Notes under the pieces: model-generated | The model's database searches: none | The model's input: only the letters and a program-made list of their open reading frames with translations | Told to the model about the DNA's origin: nothing | Shown: positions 52,703 to 61,030 of the stretch, in pieces | Layout of the letters: each line of letters starts with the position of its first letter | Numbering within the stretch: position 1 is the stretch's first letter | Made by a program: the position numbers and the translations under genes | Assembly: GCA_964558325.1 (NCBI GenBank) | Contig: CAZLCX010000011.1 | Span: 1 to 64,000, forward strand | Source of the DNA: Halonatronomonas sp964558325 | GTDB lineage: Bacteria; Bacillota; Halanaerobiia; Halanaerobiales; Halarsenatibacteraceae | Direction of reading: 5' to 3' | Length of the DNA stretch: 64,000 nucleotides

Positions 52703-54847
52703 TTAATTAGCTGATCTATAATCCCATAAAATTCTTAAAGAATTAAAGACAGCCATCAGTGCAACTCCAACATCAGCAAAGACCGCAGCCCAGAGGCCTA
52801 CCAGACCTAATGAGCCCAGAATCATAAAGATCACCTTTACACCTAAGGCCATAACGATATTCTGCCAGACTAATTTTCTGGTCCTACCGGCAATATCGAG
52901 AGCTGAAACCAGTTTACCTAGCTTGTCATCCATAATCACAACATCAGCTGAATCAATGGCAACATCAGTTCCTAAGGCCCCCATGGCAATTCCGATATCA
53001 GACCTGGCCAGAGAAGGAGCATCATTGATGCCATCACCGAGATAGGCCAGCTTTTCTTTTTTTGTCTGGCCAGATTTAATCTCCTCTAGAATCGAAAGTT
53101 TATCCTCTGGCAGCAGCTCTGAAAAAAACTCTATCTCTAAATTATTAGCCACATTGGCAACTTCCTGCTGTCTGTCACCGCTTAATATAGTCTGCTCAAT
53201 TCCTTTAGATTTTAAAGCCTTAACAACCTCTGTAATCCCTGACTTAAGTTGATCTTTAAAGTAAAATACTCCGGCTGGAACCTGATCAATAGCCAGCAGA
53301 ACCTCTGCTCCATGATTATTGCTATCCTGAAAATCTAAGTTCTTCTCACCGGCAAGCCAGTCTCTACTTCCAATCCAGATCAACTGACCATTAATTTCTG
53401 CCTCCAGGCCCCGGCCAGGTAATTCTTTTGTCTTAGCAACATTATATAAATCATCAAAACGAACCTTTTCCTTTTGAATTGCTTCAGCCAGGGCATGATT
53501 GGAATACTGCTCGGCAGAAACTGCCAGCTTTAAGACTTTATCTTCTGTAAAACCATTATAGGTTTCAATATTGACAAGCTTAAATTCACCTTCAGTTAAA
53601 GTCCCGGTTTTATCATAAATAACTGTTTTAATATCAGCTAAGGCCTCAAGGAAATTACTGCCCTGAATCAGGATACCCTGACGGGCTGAAACCCCGATTC
53701 CTGCAAAGAAACTTAAGGGAATTGAAATTACTAAAGCACAGGGACATGAAATTACAAGAAAAATAAGTGAACGATATATCCAGGTACTAAAGGCCCCCAA
53801 ATTCAATAAAGGCGGAATTACGGCAACCATTGCAGCTAAAAAGACAACTGCCGGAGTATAATAACGGGCAAATTTTGTTATAAACTTTTCAGTTTTAGAT
53901 TTCCTGCCAGTAGCCTCTTCAACAAGTTTAATAATCCTGGCAACTGCCGAATCTTCATACAGTTTTTCAGCCCTTACCTCCAGGGATCCGCTGCTATTTA
54001 CCATTCCAGACTGAACAGCATCACCTACCTTGACATTTCTTAATTCAGACTCACCGGTTAAAGCCGAGGTATTTAAAGCCGACTGTCCTTTAATAACTTC
54101 TCCGTCAACTGGAATCTTATCGCCGGCACCAATCACCATCAGGTCACCAGGCACTATCTCTTCAGCAGTCTTCTTAACAATATCTCCAGAATCAGTCTTT
54201 ACCTTGACCTGGTCAGTCTTAATTTCTAACAGTTCTCGAATAGAATTCTTTGATGATGATACCGCTCTATTCTGTAAGTAATCCCCAACTTTATAAAATA
54301 CCATTACAGCAATAGCCTCAGGCCATTCACCTATAATCATAGCACCGATAGTGGCAATCGTCATTAAGAAGTTTTCATCAAAAACCTTCCCGGAAATTAA
54401 GTTTTTAACAGCCTGCCTGGCCACAGAAGCACCTGCCAGCCAGTAACCAATTAAATAAAAAGCTATATTTATATTATAGGCAGTTTGGTTATTTATTGAT
54501 AGAAGAAAACCAGCCACCCCAAAGAGAACACCGGCTAATATTCGATAAATCCTGCTATCCTTATACCATTTAATCTGAGAGTTGCGATTTCTCTCTTCTC
54601 TAAATTTTCTATCTTTATCAACCTTTTCTACTGTGGCTGAAGGCTCGAACTTATCGACTAAACCTTTAATCCTCTCATCTAAATCATCTAAACTGCTAAC
54701 CTCTTCATTATTTAGTTCTATCTTAATCTTATCCAGGCTAAAATTTAAATCTGCCTGATTAACCCCTGGCAAATCCCTGATAGAATCTATTACCTTATCC
54801 ATACAACTGGAACAGTAATAACCATTAATTTTATAATTTAATATCAT
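52703..54847 (-). CDS. cadA: Heavy-metal P1B-type ATPase (Cd/Zn/Pb efflux type)
   Basis: 714 aa. N-terminal HMA domain with GYYCSSCMDKVIDS; membrane metal site CPC in VISCPCALVISIPLS; phosphorylation site YDKTGTLTEG; A-domain TGES; hinge GDGINDAPSLA. The CPC with the downstream HEG-less architecture agrees with the Zn/Cd/Pb exporter group. ATG 54847 follows GGAGGA. The promoter carries the operator described separately, and the repressor gene follows. Confidence 0.92.
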   Translation of the reverse strand: MILNYKINGYYCSSCMDKVIDSIRDLPGVNQADLNFSLDKIKIELNNEEVSSLDDLDERIKGLVDKFEPSATVEKVDKDRKFREERNRNSQIKWYKDSRIYRILAGVLFGVAGFLLSINNQTAYNINIAFYLIGYWLAGASVARQAVKNLISGKVFDENFLMTIATIGAMIIGEWPEAIAVMVFYKVGDYLQNRAVSSSKNSIRELLEIKTDQVKVKTDSGDIVKKTAEEIVPGDLMVIGAGDKIPVDGEVIKGQSALNTSALTGESELRNVKVGDAVQSGMVNSSGSLEVRAEKLYEDSAVARIIKLVEEATGRKSKTEKFITKFARYYTPAVVFLAAMVAVIPPLLNLGAFSTWIYRSLIFLVISCPCALVISIPLSFFAGIGVSARQGILIQGSNFLEALADIKTVIYDKTGTLTEGEFKLVNIETYNGFTEDKVLKLAVSAEQYSNHALAEAIQKEKVRFDDLYNVAKTKELPGRGLEAEINGQLIWIGSRDWLAGEKNLDFQDSNNHGAEVLLAIDQVPAGVFYFKDQLKSGITEVVKALKSKGIEQTILSGDRQQEVANVANNLEIEFFSELLPEDKLSILEEIKSGQTKKEKLAYLGDGINDAPSLARSDIGIAMGALGTDVAIDSADVVIMDDKLGKLVSALDIAGRTRKLVWQNIVMALGVKVIFMILGSLGLVGLWAAVFADVGVALMAVFNSLRILWDYRSAN

Positions 54848-54878
54848 CAAGATTCCTCCATCTATCATCTAATTATAA

Positions 54879-54902
54879 ATACTTGAGCAACTGTTCAAGT
54901 AT
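54879..54902. promoter_or_regulatory. ArsR/CadC-type operator of the cadA-arsR operon
   Basis: ATACTTGAGCA-AC-TGTTCAAGTAT: an 11-2-11 inverted repeat with one mismatch, containing the TTGANCA half-site known for SmtB/CadC/CzrA operators. It begins at the base next to the -10, so repressor binding would block transcription. Confidence 0.88.
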
Positions 54903-54931
54903 AGTATATAAGTTAGAGGAATAAATGTCAA
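54903..54931 (-). promoter_or_regulatory. Promoter of cadA-arsR
   Basis: Consensus -35 TTGACA (54926-54931) and -10 TATACT (54903-54908), spacer 17, minus strand. Confidence 0.9.
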
Positions 54932-54952
54932 GGACTGATAGAACAATATCTC

Positions 54953-55594
54953 TCAGGACTTACCGTCAACCAGGGGCACAAATCTGACTGGCTCCAGCTT
55001 CTGCCTGGCAAAATCATCAGTATCCTGCTTCTGATACAAGACCAGCTTCTGAAGAAAGCTATCACCTAATGGCAAAATCATCCTGCCATCTATCTTTAAT
55101 TGAGCCAGCAATTTCTCTGGAACTTCACTGGTAGCTGCACTAACAATAATTCCATCAAAGGGGCTCTTTTCTACCCAGCCTAATTTACCATCGCCGTATT
55201 TTATTTCAACATTATCATAACCAAGTCTATTTATTGTCCTCTTACTTCTTTCTGCCAGGGCAGACTGCCTTTCAATTCCATAAACCTGGGCAACAATCTG
55301 GCTTAAAATGGCCAGCACATAGCCGCAACCACTTCCCACTTCCAGGACACTGGAATCCTCATCTAAATTCAATCTAATTAACATCGCTGCGATGATATAT
55401 GGCTGGCTGATAGTCTGATTATTCCCAATCGGCACTGGCCTATCAGCATAGGCCAGTTCTCTATATTCCTCTGGCACAAACTCATGACGGGGCACTGATT
55501 CAAAGGCATCTAAAATCTTTCTGTCATTAATACCTCTCCTCTTAATCTGTTGATCTATCATTTTAATTCTCTCTTGATAAAATTTTTCAGTCAT
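54953..55594 (-). CDS. pcm: Protein-L-isoaspartate O-methyltransferase
   Basis: 213 aa. IGNNQTISQPYIIAAMLIRL, SAM motif I VLEVGSGCGYVLAILS, and DGIIVSAATSEVPEKLLAQL. It starts repair of isoaspartyl residues in aged proteins with S-adenosylmethionine. ATG 55594 follows GAGGGGG. It lies directly after rtcB, so both repair-type genes are probably one transcript. Confidence 0.93.
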   Translation of the reverse strand: MTEKFYQERIKMIDQQIKRRGINDRKILDAFESVPRHEFVPEEYRELAYADRPVPIGNNQTISQPYIIAAMLIRLNLDEDSSVLEVGSGCGYVLAILSQIVAQVYGIERQSALAERSKRTINRLGYDNVEIKYGDGKLGWVEKSPFDGIIVSAATSEVPEKLLAQLKIDGRMILPLGDSFLQKLVLYQKQDTDDFARQKLEPVRFVPLVDGKS

Positions 55595-55610
55595 AAATAT
55601 CCCCCTCATT

Positions 55611-56939
55611 TTATCCTTTAATACATAAGATAGGCTTTAACCGGGCAACTGGATAGGCCAGATCACTAACCTGCAGTGAACTAATGACTTCAGTTATATC
55701 TTTATAGGCCAGCGGTGATTCATCAAGAATATTTTTGCCAGCTGAAACAACCTTAACATCCCCCAGGCTCCGCTGATGGTCCTGCCTGCTGATAGTTTTT
55801 TTGGCCTGGGTTCTACTCATCTTTCTCCCTGCTCCATGGGCCGTTGAATTCAGTGAGAGCCTGGTGTTTTCTGAATCAGTTGATTTCACAACAAAGCTGC
55901 CGGTGCCCATCGAGCCTGGTATTAAAGCCTTACCCCCAGGCTCAAGCCTGGTTGCACCCTTCCTGTGAACTAAAAGATCCATTTCTTTACCATTTATAGA
56001 ATGCCTTTCTTCTCTGGCTATATTATGGGTATGATCATAGAATAGTTCAATCCTGCTTTCTGGATAGAGCTCATTAAATACCTTTCTGATACTCTCAGTT
56101 AGAAATGTCCTGTTGGCATAAGCGAAGTTAGCTGCAGCTCCCATGGCCCCTAAATAATCTCTGCCCTCCTTGCTATCCCAGGGGAAAAAGGCCAAATTAT
56201 TTGTTGGAAAACTCAGGCCATACTTGTCTTTAGTCTTTTTAGCTAAATCAATATAATCAGTGGCCACCTGATGACCGAATCCTCTGGAACCGGTATGGAC
56301 CATAACCATTAAATCCCCTGCTTCAAATCCATTACTCCCAGAAACACTGGCAACCTCCTGGAGTTCTACAAAGTGATTACCAGAACCAAGAGTATTTAAC
56401 TGTTCAATTCCCCGGCTGATTGCCTCCCTGGAAACCTTAGCTGGATCAGCCTTTTTAAAATTACCATTGTCTTCACAGTTAAAGGCAGCTTCCCTGGAGA
56501 CATAACCAGCCTTAACCAGTTTCTTAACTCCATCAGCCAGGATTTCCTTGAATTCCTGCTCACTAAAATTCAAATTAGAACCCTCGCCAACCCCGGCTGG
56601 AATTGCCTGCTGCAATCTTCTCAGGAGGATATTTTTATCTTTAATATCATCAGCCTTTAAACCTGTTTTTAATAATCTAACACCGCAGTTGATGTCAAAT
56701 CCTACTGCCCCTGGTGAAACTGGGCCATTCCTGGCAGCAGCCATAACACCACCTATCGGCAGTCCATAGCCCTGATGTAAATCTGGCATACCTGCAACAG
56801 CCACCACACCTGGCAATATCGCAGCATTCAAAAGTTGATTTAAAGCTGTCTGCTCAATTTTTTCATAAATTTCTCTTGCAGTAAATAAATAAACCGGACA
56901 GTTCATCTTCTGTTCTGCTGGAAATTTATAAAAAGTCAT
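55611..56939 (-). CDS. rtcB: RNA-splicing ligase RtcB
   Basis: 442 aa, Mn/GTP-dependent RNA 3'-phosphate ligase for RNA repair or tRNA exon joining. Metal and guanylylation residues: GFDINCGVRLL, LGSGNHFVEL, VHTGSRGFGHQV, HTHNIA, LVHRKGATRLEPG, IPGSMGTGSFVV, and the GMP-histidine in STAHGAGRKMSR. Strong GGAGGTG before the ATG. No archease gene is adjacent. Confidence 0.95.
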   Translation of the reverse strand: MTFYKFPAEQKMNCPVYLFTAREIYEKIEQTALNQLLNAAILPGVVAVAGMPDLHQGYGLPIGGVMAAARNGPVSPGAVGFDINCGVRLLKTGLKADDIKDKNILLRRLQQAIPAGVGEGSNLNFSEQEFKEILADGVKKLVKAGYVSREAAFNCEDNGNFKKADPAKVSREAISRGIEQLNTLGSGNHFVELQEVASVSGSNGFEAGDLMVMVHTGSRGFGHQVATDYIDLAKKTKDKYGLSFPTNNLAFFPWDSKEGRDYLGAMGAAANFAYANRTFLTESIRKVFNELYPESRIELFYDHTHNIAREERHSINGKEMDLLVHRKGATRLEPGGKALIPGSMGTGSFVVKSTDSENTRLSLNSTAHGAGRKMSRTQAKKTISRQDHQRSLGDVKVVSAGKNILDESPLAYKDITEVISSLQVSDLAYPVARLKPILCIKG

Positions 56940-56972
56940 TAATTTTCACCTCCATTATTACCTCTTTACTCC

Positions 56973-57001
56973 ATTATATCATTAATAGGCTGAATGTCTA
57001 A
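56973..57001 (-). promoter_or_regulatory. Promoter of rtcB-pcm
   Basis: -10 TATAAT (56973-56978) with extended TG; -35 TTAGAC (56996-57001), spacer 17, minus strand. Confidence 0.65.
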
Positions 57002-57108
57002 TAGAATAAATCACTTACTATATCAACAATCCTGAGCTATCAAAAATTATTGTCAGAATATAAAGATCAGTCACTAAAGTCTTGCTATTGCAACTTTTAA
57101 TTTTGCTG

Positions 57109-57136
57109 TTGACAGAAATTTTAACCATGTTATACT
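57109..57136 (+). promoter_or_regulatory. Promoter of the small-ORF transcription unit
   Basis: -35 TTGACA (57109-57114), -10 TATACT (57131-57136), spacer 16, plus strand. The first small ORF starts 32 bases downstream. Confidence 0.82.
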
Positions 57137-57167
57137 TGACCTAGCAAACAAAAAAGGAGGGGTTAAC

Positions 57168-57287
57168 ATGAAACTTACAGGACTCCAGGAATTCTTGAGA
57201 ATCGAAGATATAAATCTAAAAAAGCATATCAAAGCAGAGCAGGATGCAAAACTTCGTAGAGAAAGTCAGTCAACATTTGGCCTCTAA
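57168..57287 (+). CDS. Small ORF 1 of a three-ORF unit (39 aa, hypothetical peptide)
   Basis: A 39-residue reading frame starting ATG with AAAGGAGGGG 6-7 bases upstream, close to a perfect ribosome site. It begins MKLTGLQEFLRIEDINLKK and ends RRESQSTFGL; charged, helix-prone, no signal peptide, no Cys. I recognise no family. Its C-terminal part resembles that of small ORF 2 (QDAKLRRES against YDSRLKENA). First of the unit; too short for standard callers. Confidence 0.55.
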   Translation: MKLTGLQEFLRIEDINLKKHIKAEQDAKLRRESQSTFGL

Positions 57288-57304
57288 ATAGGAGGGTAGA
57301 TAAT

Positions 57305-57439
57305 ATGATTAATGAAAAGATCAAAAACATGGCATCAATTAATGATGCAGCCTTAACTAGAAGTGGTATCAATCGCTTTGACGAATATGATTCCCGCTTA
57401 AAGGAGAATGCATATTCAGTTGAAGGCTTTTATAATTAA
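57305..57439 (+). CDS. Small ORF 2 of a three-ORF unit (44 aa, hypothetical peptide)
   Basis: 44 residues, ATG with AGGAGGG 7 bases upstream. It begins MINEKIKNMASINDAALTR and ends KENAYSVEGFYN. No signal peptide, membrane segment or cysteine. Unrecognised. The strong site and tight spacing after ORF 1 (17 bases) argue that it is translated. Similarity with ORF 1 suggests an old duplication, at low certainty. Confidence 0.55.
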   Translation: MINEKIKNMASINDAALTRSGINRFDEYDSRLKENAYSVEGFYN

Positions 57440-57484
57440 GTCAATAACAAAAAACTAAAATAATCAATACAGGAGGAATCAGAA

Positions 57485-57520
57485 GTGCGAGTAGCTGAGC
57501 AGAGTAATTCTGATAATTAG
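57485..57520 (+). CDS. Possible micro-ORF 3 (11 aa)
   Basis: GTG start with a perfect CAGGAGGA 7 bases upstream, then MRVAEQSNSDN and a stop, one base before the terminator stem. It may be a real 11-residue peptide, a decoy ribosome site, or the relic of a third paralogue. Listed because the ribosome site is too good to ignore. Confidence 0.3.
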   Translation: MRVAEQSNSDN

Positions 57521-57521
57521 G

Positions 57522-57568
57522 CCCCTTTACCGGTTAAGATAACCGTTAAAGGGGTTTCTTGTTGTTTT
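57522..57568 (+). terminator. Terminator of the small-ORF unit
   Basis: Stem CCCCTTTAcCGGTTA/TAACCGtTAAAGGGG (15 positions, one mismatch), 3-base loop, then TTTCTTGTTGTTTT on the plus strand. It closes the unit before the ABC exporter's own promoter. Confidence 0.9.
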
Positions 57569-57585
57569 ACAGGCAATATATAAGT

Positions 57586-57614
57586 TTGTTATCAAAATAC
57601 AACCATGATATAAT
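57586..57614 (+). promoter_or_regulatory. Promoter of the ABC exporter gene
   Basis: -35 TTGTTA (57586-57591), -10 TATAAT (57609-57614) with extended TG, spacer 17. Confidence 0.75.
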
Positions 57615-57642
57615 TATCTGACAGTATTAGGGGGGAAAACAA

Positions 57643-59427
57643 ATGTCAAATAAAGAAAATCAAGAAAAAGAATATAGTTATACCTATAGTGAGTTATTAA
57701 AGAAATTTTATGCCCACTACTTATCTCGTTATAAGAAGGAGTTTTTTGGGGTTCAGTTCCTGCACATCGTTGGGGCTATCCTGGTCTTAATACCCCCTCT
57801 TATTATGAGAGAAATTATTGATAATGCAATCCCTAACGGCAATGTCAGTGGAATTTTTGGTTTAGTAGGAATTGCCCTGGCAATATTTGTAGCCGATGCT
57901 ATTGTCAAAAATATTACTATTTTCCACGGCCATCGAATTGCCCAGGAGATAGTCAGAGATATGCGAGACGACCTCTATCAGCAATATCAGAGACTATCAA
58001 TGAAATTCCATGACAATAAAAAAACCGGTGAATTAATGTCCAGAATCGTTGATGACTTAAATAAACTCCAGGAATTTATTCACCATGGTCCTGAGGCCAT
58101 GATTGGTTCGGTTGTATTACTTGGGGGTACAGTGATCATTATGTTAACCCTGGATATCAGATTAACTCTGGTCACCTTAACCTTTGTTCCTTTCTTATTA
58201 ATATTTGCTAAAAAATTAATCGATAAGATGCATAAGGCCTTCAGAAAGACCAGAGAGGCCAAGGCCGATTTGAATGATCGTCTCGAGGATAACCTGGCCG
58301 GGATTAAAGTAATCAAAGCCTTTGCCAGTGAGGACAGCGAGCTTGAACGATTCAGATTGAAAACCCAGCAGCATACTGATTATAGATTAACAGCCATCCG
58401 TTATATCAGTATTTTATTTCCAGGTTCCCGACTATTTAATGCCATGGGCGTCCTGGCAGTCTTAAGTTATGGTGGTTATCTCTCTGCCACTGGAGCAATG
58501 ACAGTCGGTACAATCGTTGCCTTTTATGGTTATCTCCAGCAGTTTAGAGAACCATTGCTCCGACTGGTTACAATGTCTGAGGGCTTAAGTGATTTCTTTG
58601 CCAATACAGAGAGATATTTTGACCATAGCGACCTAACTCCTGATATCACAAAATATATCGGCGGCAAGCCAGGCAAAGAGTTTATAGAGGGTAAAGTAGA
58701 ATTTAAAAATGTTAATTTTTCATATAATAATGATGAAGAAGTATTAAATAATATCAGCCTAAAATCTGAGCCCAGGGAAACAGTAGCTCTAGTCGGCCCG
58801 AGTGGAGCCGGCAAGACCAGTATAGTCCGCTTAATTCCAAGACTTTATGAAGTTGAAAGTGGCCAGGTATTAATTGATGGCAGGGATGTCCGGAACTATT
58901 CTGTCCGGGAACTGAGAAATTCAATAGCAATGGTCATGCAGGACGATTACCTATTCTCTGATACTGTCAGACAGAATATTTCCTATGGTAAACCAGGAGC
59001 TTCTGAGGAAGAAATTATTGAGGCCGCCAGAGCTGCCAATGCCCACGATTTCATAACTGAGTTTAAACATGGCTATGAACAGCAGGTCGGTCAGCGTGGT
59101 TTAATGCTTTCTGGCGGACAGCGCCAGAGAGTCGCTCTGGCCAGGGCTTTCCTCAAAGACCCAGGGATATTAATCCTGGATGAAGCGACTTCAGCTGTCG
59201 ACCTTGAAACTGAAAAATTAATCCAGGATGCAGTCGAACGCTTAACCTCTAGCAGAACAACCTTTGTAATTGCTCACAGGTTATCGACTATAGTCAATGC
59301 AGATAAGATTATCTTTATTGAAAAGGGTCAGGTCAGAGAACAGGGTAATCACAATGAACTTATGGAACTTGATGGAGAGTATGCCAGATACTATAAGATG
59401 CAGTTCGATAGCCCGGCAGCAAGTTAA
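57643..59427 (+). CDS. ABC exporter, fused permease-ATPase (MsbA/LmrA type)
   Basis: 594 aa half-transporter: six membrane segments (to about residue 310), then the ATPase with Walker A VALVGPSGAGKTSIVRL, Q-loop AMVMQDDYLFSD, signature LSGGQRQRVALARAF, Walker B GILILDEATSAVD and H-loop VIAHRLSTI. It would work as a homodimer exporting lipids, drugs or peptides. There is no C39 peptidase domain at the N-terminus, which begins with about 40 charged residues. The small-ORF unit immediately upstream could encode a substrate, but this is only a positional hint. Confidence 0.93.
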   Translation: MSNKENQEKEYSYTYSELLKKFYAHYLSRYKKEFFGVQFLHIVGAILVLIPPLIMREIIDNAIPNGNVSGIFGLVGIALAIFVADAIVKNITIFHGHRIAQEIVRDMRDDLYQQYQRLSMKFHDNKKTGELMSRIVDDLNKLQEFIHHGPEAMIGSVVLLGGTVIIMLTLDIRLTLVTLTFVPFLLIFAKKLIDKMHKAFRKTREAKADLNDRLEDNLAGIKVIKAFASEDSELERFRLKTQQHTDYRLTAIRYISILFPGSRLFNAMGVLAVLSYGGYLSATGAMTVGTIVAFYGYLQQFREPLLRLVTMSEGLSDFFANTERYFDHSDLTPDITKYIGGKPGKEFIEGKVEFKNVNFSYNNDEEVLNNISLKSEPRETVALVGPSGAGKTSIVRLIPRLYEVESGQVLIDGRDVRNYSVRELRNSIAMVMQDDYLFSDTVRQNISYGKPGASEEEIIEAARAANAHDFITEFKHGYEQQVGQRGLMLSGGQRQRVALARAFLKDPGILILDEATSAVDLETEKLIQDAVERLTSSRTTFVIAHRLSTIVNADKIIFIEKGQVREQGNHNELMELDGEYARYYKMQFDSPAAS

Positions 59428-59454
59428 AGAAAACCTAATAGTTAATATAAAAAA

Positions 59455-59485
59455 TCCCAGGCAATTTTCTGCCTGGGATAATTTT
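59455..59485. terminator. Terminator between the ABC exporter and the encapsulin gene
   Basis: Perfect 9-bp stem TCCCAGGCA/TGCCTGGGA with a 6-base loop; TAATTTTATTT on the plus strand and six T on the minus strand. It is bidirectional for the convergent genes. Confidence 0.9.
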
Positions 59486-59542
59486 ATTTAATATATTTAA
59501 ATTTTTATATTTTAAGTTTTATTCTGTAAACTTCATATTCTT

Positions 59543-60340
59543 TTATTCAAATGTAATAGCTGCTTCTGGTCCATTAACTTTAAAGGTGAATGTTTCAAAT
59601 AGGAATAGGTCAACTGAATCTGCATCATAATCTTTAAATCCTAAGGAAACATCCTGACCGACGAATAGCTCAAAATCATCACCAGCTGCCAGCATCACAC
59701 TATTATCCCCTAATTCAGGTACATAAATGATCTCTGAACCAACCAGGTCTTCTATCTTCTTAAAGAATGGATAACCTGATGTCTCTAATTTATTTAAAAG
59801 ATTATAATGCTTAGGTCCCATAATAATTTTATAAGAATCTTCAATTCCTGCCTCTAATAACTTTTCTCTGGCAGTAAAAATTGCCGAGAAGAAAGATGAA
59901 CGATCTTCTTCAATCTTAATTGGATCATATTCTTCTTTAGATAAAGGAATAATCCCCTCGATACCAGCTTCTGGCATACCAAAAAAGATAGCTTTATTTT
60001 CTATTTCAGCCATTTTTTTAGCAGCTTCCCTTACAGGATCAGAATCTGCATCCTCTGCCCCTCTGACAAAGGCATCTATTTCAGTCCTATCAATTTTAAC
60101 TGGTAATTCAACTTCAATTAAATTTAATGTTTCTCTGCTTCTAAACTCAGCACCTTCAGCTGAAATCTTATTCATTCTACCGGTGTTAATTGAGGAAACA
60201 TCAAGGCCAAGTGGCCCTTCAAATTCAACAACTTTTCTGGCTCCCAGACGAAGTTCTAAAATATCTTTAGCCTCTTCATCAAGAAATTCCCAGGCTTCGT
60301 CTGGAATAGGAGCAAGCGAACGATTTAGAATGTCAACCAT
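59543..60340 (-). CDS. enc: Encapsulin shell protein (family 1, HK97 fold)
   Basis: 265 aa, the size of linocin-type encapsulins that form a protein shell. Typical parts: MVDILNRSLAPIPDEAWEFLDEEA at the N-terminus in outline, GARKVVEFEGPLGLDVSSINTGR, and C-terminal YDADSVDLFLFETFTFKVNGPEAAI in outline. Its ATG follows directly on the stop of the ferritin-like cargo gene, so both are one operon. The compartment probably stores iron and limits oxidative damage. Confidence 0.95.
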   Translation of the reverse strand: MVDILNRSLAPIPDEAWEFLDEEAKDILELRLGARKVVEFEGPLGLDVSSINTGRMNKISAEGAEFRSRETLNLIEVELPVKIDRTEIDAFVRGAEDADSDPVREAAKKMAEIENKAIFFGMPEAGIEGIIPLSKEEYDPIKIEEDRSSFFSAIFTAREKLLEAGIEDSYKIIMGPKHYNLLNKLETSGYPFFKKIEDLVGSEIIYVPELGDNSVMLAAGDDFELFVGQDVSLGFKDYDADSVDLFLFETFTFKVNGPEAAITFE

Positions 60341-60706
60341 TTATTTTCCCTCCTTTAAACTGCCTATACCTAATGAACCGTCTGAACTTGAATCATTATC
60401 AGCATCGCCTTCCTCTTCATCACCATGTTCAGTTATATCTCCATCTCTAAATAAAAACTCTCTTAAATATTCATCCCAAACCTCATTATTTCTTCTTAAC
60501 CATTCTAACCCCATGCAGGCATGTTCAATCTCTTCATCTCTATTATGGGATACAATTTTTCGCACCTCTTCATCTTCAGTTGCTGCTGCTCTCTGGTTAT
60601 ACCAGTCAACAGCCTCCAATTCTTCAATCACACTCTTAATAATTCGATGATATTCAATAGCTTCCTGTGGTAAATCTTCATATCTTTCATGGTACTCTCC
60701 GCTCAT
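60341..60706 (-). CDS. encFtn: Encapsulated ferritin-like protein (EncFtn) with cargo-loading peptide
   Basis: 121 aa. Short two-helix ferritin domain (residues 5-90) with iron ligands in VIEELEAVDWYNQRA and RDEEIEHACMGLEWLRR (ExxH). An acidic, serine-rich linker follows (about 92-108), then the C-terminal targeting peptide DGSLGIGSLKEGK, the signal that docks cargo inside the shell. EncFtn is a ferroxidase that needs the shell to store iron. First gene of the operon, GGAGGG before the ATG. Confidence 0.95.
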   Translation of the reverse strand: MSGEYHERYEDLPQEAIEYHRIIKSVIEELEAVDWYNQRAAATEDEEVRKIVSHNRDEEIEHACMGLEWLRRNNEVWDEYLREFLFRDGDITEHGDEEEGDADNDSSSDGSLGIGSLKEGK

Positions 60707-60756
60707 GAATTTCCCTCCTTATATTTGTGCAGTTTTTCTTAACACTACTACTATAT

Positions 60757-60785
60757 ATTTTATTGTTTAAAGATAAATATGTCAA
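60757..60785 (-). promoter_or_regulatory. Promoter of the encapsulin operon
   Basis: -35 TTGACA (60780-60785), -10 TAAAAT (60757-60762), spacer 17, minus strand. A small palindrome GTTAA-CAC-TTAAC (60786-60798) abuts the -35 on its upstream side and may bind a regulator. Confidence 0.78.
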
Positions 60786-60837
60786 GTTAACACTTAACAT
60801 TATTAATTTATAAATTAGTTTTTTCAACTAATATAAC

Positions 60838-61012
60838 CAGCATCCTAGCTCTACTCCCAACTAACTTTTCTGCTCTCCCAACAACATTATCAATTCCATT
60901 ACTTCTTAATTTTCTCCAGTATCTCCGTATTTACCTAAATAAATATAATCAATCCTATACTTATCAGCAATTTCTAAAATTGTTTCAGCGGTTAATGGTG
61001 AGCTCCATCACC
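60838..61012 (-). pseudogene. Possible remnant of a coding region
   Basis: In the 324-base gap between lpd and the encapsulin operon the minus strand reads PLTAETILEIADKYRIDYIY then LGKYGDTGEN and a stop, and after a one-base shift RSNGIDNVVGRAEKLVG followed by SRARMLVILVEKTN. No start or ribosome site is present. Codon usage looks coding, so this may be the decayed end of a gene I cannot name. The rest of the gap holds the encapsulin promoter. Confidence 0.35.
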
Positions 61013-61030
61013 TATTATATTTTCAAGAAC

